From Triglochin maritima (Eukaryota > Streptophyta > Magnoliopsida > Alismatales > Juncaginaceae), in contig OY821788.1 in NCBI GenBank assembly GCA_963682175.1, positions 16,820,001-16,884,000 of the forward strand: 64,000 bases of DNA. Reading direction: 5' to 3'. Positions 62,641 through 64,000 of this stretch are shown in pieces. Position 1 is the stretch's first letter; each line of letters begins with the position of its first letter. The notes beneath the pieces were generated by a model. It made no database searches. It saw nothing but the letters and a program-made list of their open reading frames with translations, and was not told the origin of the DNA. The position numbers and the translations under genes are program-made.

Positions 62641-63190
62641 CAAGTGGGATGACGACGATGAACTTCGCGGGCTGGTCCGGACTCTGGAGCGGGAGGTGGC
62701 CAGAGCAAACTAGTGGGTTGAAGAAACGTAGGTGCAGCTGGTGGTGGACGGTGGAAGGTCAGGATCGGAGAGGTGAATGTCGGGTTCGGAGGGATCTGGA
62801 AGGAAGGGTTATGAGACAATCTCATTCTCGATGTCATGACCAGAATGTCGTTGTTTGTGTAGTTGCATGGCGACTTTTGGGACCCCTAGGTCTTGACTTT
62901 CTCATTCAACTTTGTGACCTAGGACCGAGGGAGGTGAGGCATTTGAGACTGTGGAGAGTCGTGGGTAGGCATTGTCTAGCCTAAGGACCTATAGTCAACC
63001 TTAGGTTTTTTGATCTTGTTTGCTAGCTTAGGCTTCTACCTAATTCCACTACCTATGGTAGTTCTTATGGCTTCTTCTCTTCTCACGTGAGTCATCTTCT
63101 CCTCTACTTCTATAGTTTAGTCTCCTCCCCTTTACACCCTTTCTCTTAGTGTTTTAGGGTCAAGTAGAGCACTTTTAGTCGATTTTGGAG
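62641..63190 (+). other. GC-rich segment running into Athila-like leader
   Basis: 62641-62815 is GC-rich and unassigned. From about 62820 the leader blocks of Athila elements appear (gagggaggtgaggc, tcgtgggtaggcattgtctagcctaaggacctatagt, ctacctatggtagttcttatggcttcttc), parallel to 5890-6060 and 9930-10110. Confidence 0.55.
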
Positions 63191-64000
63191 TGTTATTATC
63201 GAGATGGACAGTTACATGGTGACCATTTATTTCATTATCGGAACACATATAGTTCTCCCTTGTATAAGTCATGCATACTGGGGTGCCTCATACAACTACC
63301 GAAGAGGTTTGGGATAATTTTAATTGTGTTGCTAAGCAGTCTTTAGATTCGGGGTGATATGAGAGAGGCACGAACTACTAGATCATCATCTAGTTGTGTT
63401 GGATCATACGTTGGTGAAGAAATTGAGTCATTACAAGAAACTTTGGCCTCTTTCGTGCGTGTGGTAGTGGGTTTGAGCTCATCGATGTTGCAGAAACCAT
63501 GTCAGATGACCAAAGTGGTTTAAGTGGTCATGTATTCGACGAATATTCGTATGTTTCTCCCAAAGCCTAATATGATGATGTTTTTTCACAAAGTACTCAT
63601 TATGATCCATACGCATTCGTGTATAGCCCAGGGAGGACATATTCATGGTGAAACCACAAAAGTTCTTAGTATCATACATAATGCCCACCCCGATATCCAC
63701 CTCCCAAATACCAACACCCAACTACCAATTATTGGATTCATCCTCAACCCATGAACACCCAACTCATAAATTTCAAACTTTCTGACTGGAGCCTCCTAGT
63801 TGACCACAGACTTGATTCCTTAGAACAAACCCTCCAAACGTTCATGCAAACCCCTAAAAATATGATCAAGTCCAATATGAAGTCCTTGCAAACTTTGGAA
63901 ATGCAAGTGAGTCAGATGACACAACAATTAAGTTAACGTGAGGATGGTGGCCTTTCTTGTCAACATGAGGATTCATCTTTTGATATCAAACCACCACCAC
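63191..64000 (+). pseudogene. Athila-like gag, decayed, running off the window
   Basis: Fragments in different frames; the clearest is 63751-63936 (LIKFKLSD-type start, DHRLDSLEQTLQTFM, MIKSNMKSLQTLEMQVSQM), the same coiled segment as 57244-57463. Upstream parts (63270-63720) have stops. The conserved gag core is not visible, so it is deleted or beyond recognition. Confidence 0.65.

Noticed and set aside
62641..62984. 118-codon plus-strand ORF in a GC-rich stretch
   Set aside because: No recognisable domain, and its 3' half is Athila leader DNA.

Overview
The window is transposon-dense nuclear DNA of a flowering plant, probably a eudicot. That reading rests on plant-type LTR retrotransposons (Athila-like and chromovirus-like Ty3/gypsy, Sirevirus-like Ty1/copia), a CACTA (En/Spm-type) DNA transposon, and a large block of integrated genus-Caulimovirus-like DNA. 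No intact host gene is visible; the only candidate is a short exon-like fragment near 56.5 kb with a 61-bp inverted copy near 59.2 kb.

Layout. 1-3707: internally deleted CACTA element on the minus strand. 3708-7762: rearranged Athila-like pieces. 7763-16247: an Athila-like element with two LTRs, gag and protease but no reverse transcriptase or integrase. 16248-16986: short CACTA derivative. 16987-20537: Athila LTR piece, RNase H/integrase pseudogene and 3' noncoding region. 20538-42550: endogenous pararetrovirus (EPRV) block. 42551-50211: minus-strand chromovirus-like pol remnant, primer-binding site and a 5-kb LTR carrying a nested LTR fragment. 50953-55501: Sirevirus-like copia element without pol. 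55502-64000: tandem repeats, LTR pieces and decayed Athila gag/leader sequences.

The EPRV block is the most interesting part. It holds one complete head-to-tail genome unit of 7,650 bp in Caulimovirus order: movement protein (MP), aphid transmission factor, virion-associated protein, coat protein (CP), protease/RT/RNase H polyprotein, and transactivator/viroplasmin, with two TATA-bearing intergenic regions and a tRNA-Met primer-binding site. Around it lie further partial copies joined head-to-head and tail-to-tail. The 4.3-kb arms 20538-24879 and 34066-38405 are inverted copies of one another. A 1,436-bp arm pair (36343-37778 and 37963-39398) forms a second, nested palindrome. The same deletion and inversion breakpoints recur in several copies, so rearranged DNA was itself duplicated. 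Reading frames are remarkably preserved: three uninterrupted 501-codon transactivator genes, one uninterrupted 659-codon polymerase, one 321-codon MP, one 161-codon aphid factor. Other copies carry nonsense and frameshift lesions. The two edges of the block abut unrelated retroelements, so it sits at a chromosomal rearrangement, or the assembly is chimeric there.

Limits: all family calls are by eye from motifs and internal comparison. No database search, alignment score or dating was possible, and boundaries of decayed elements are approximate.
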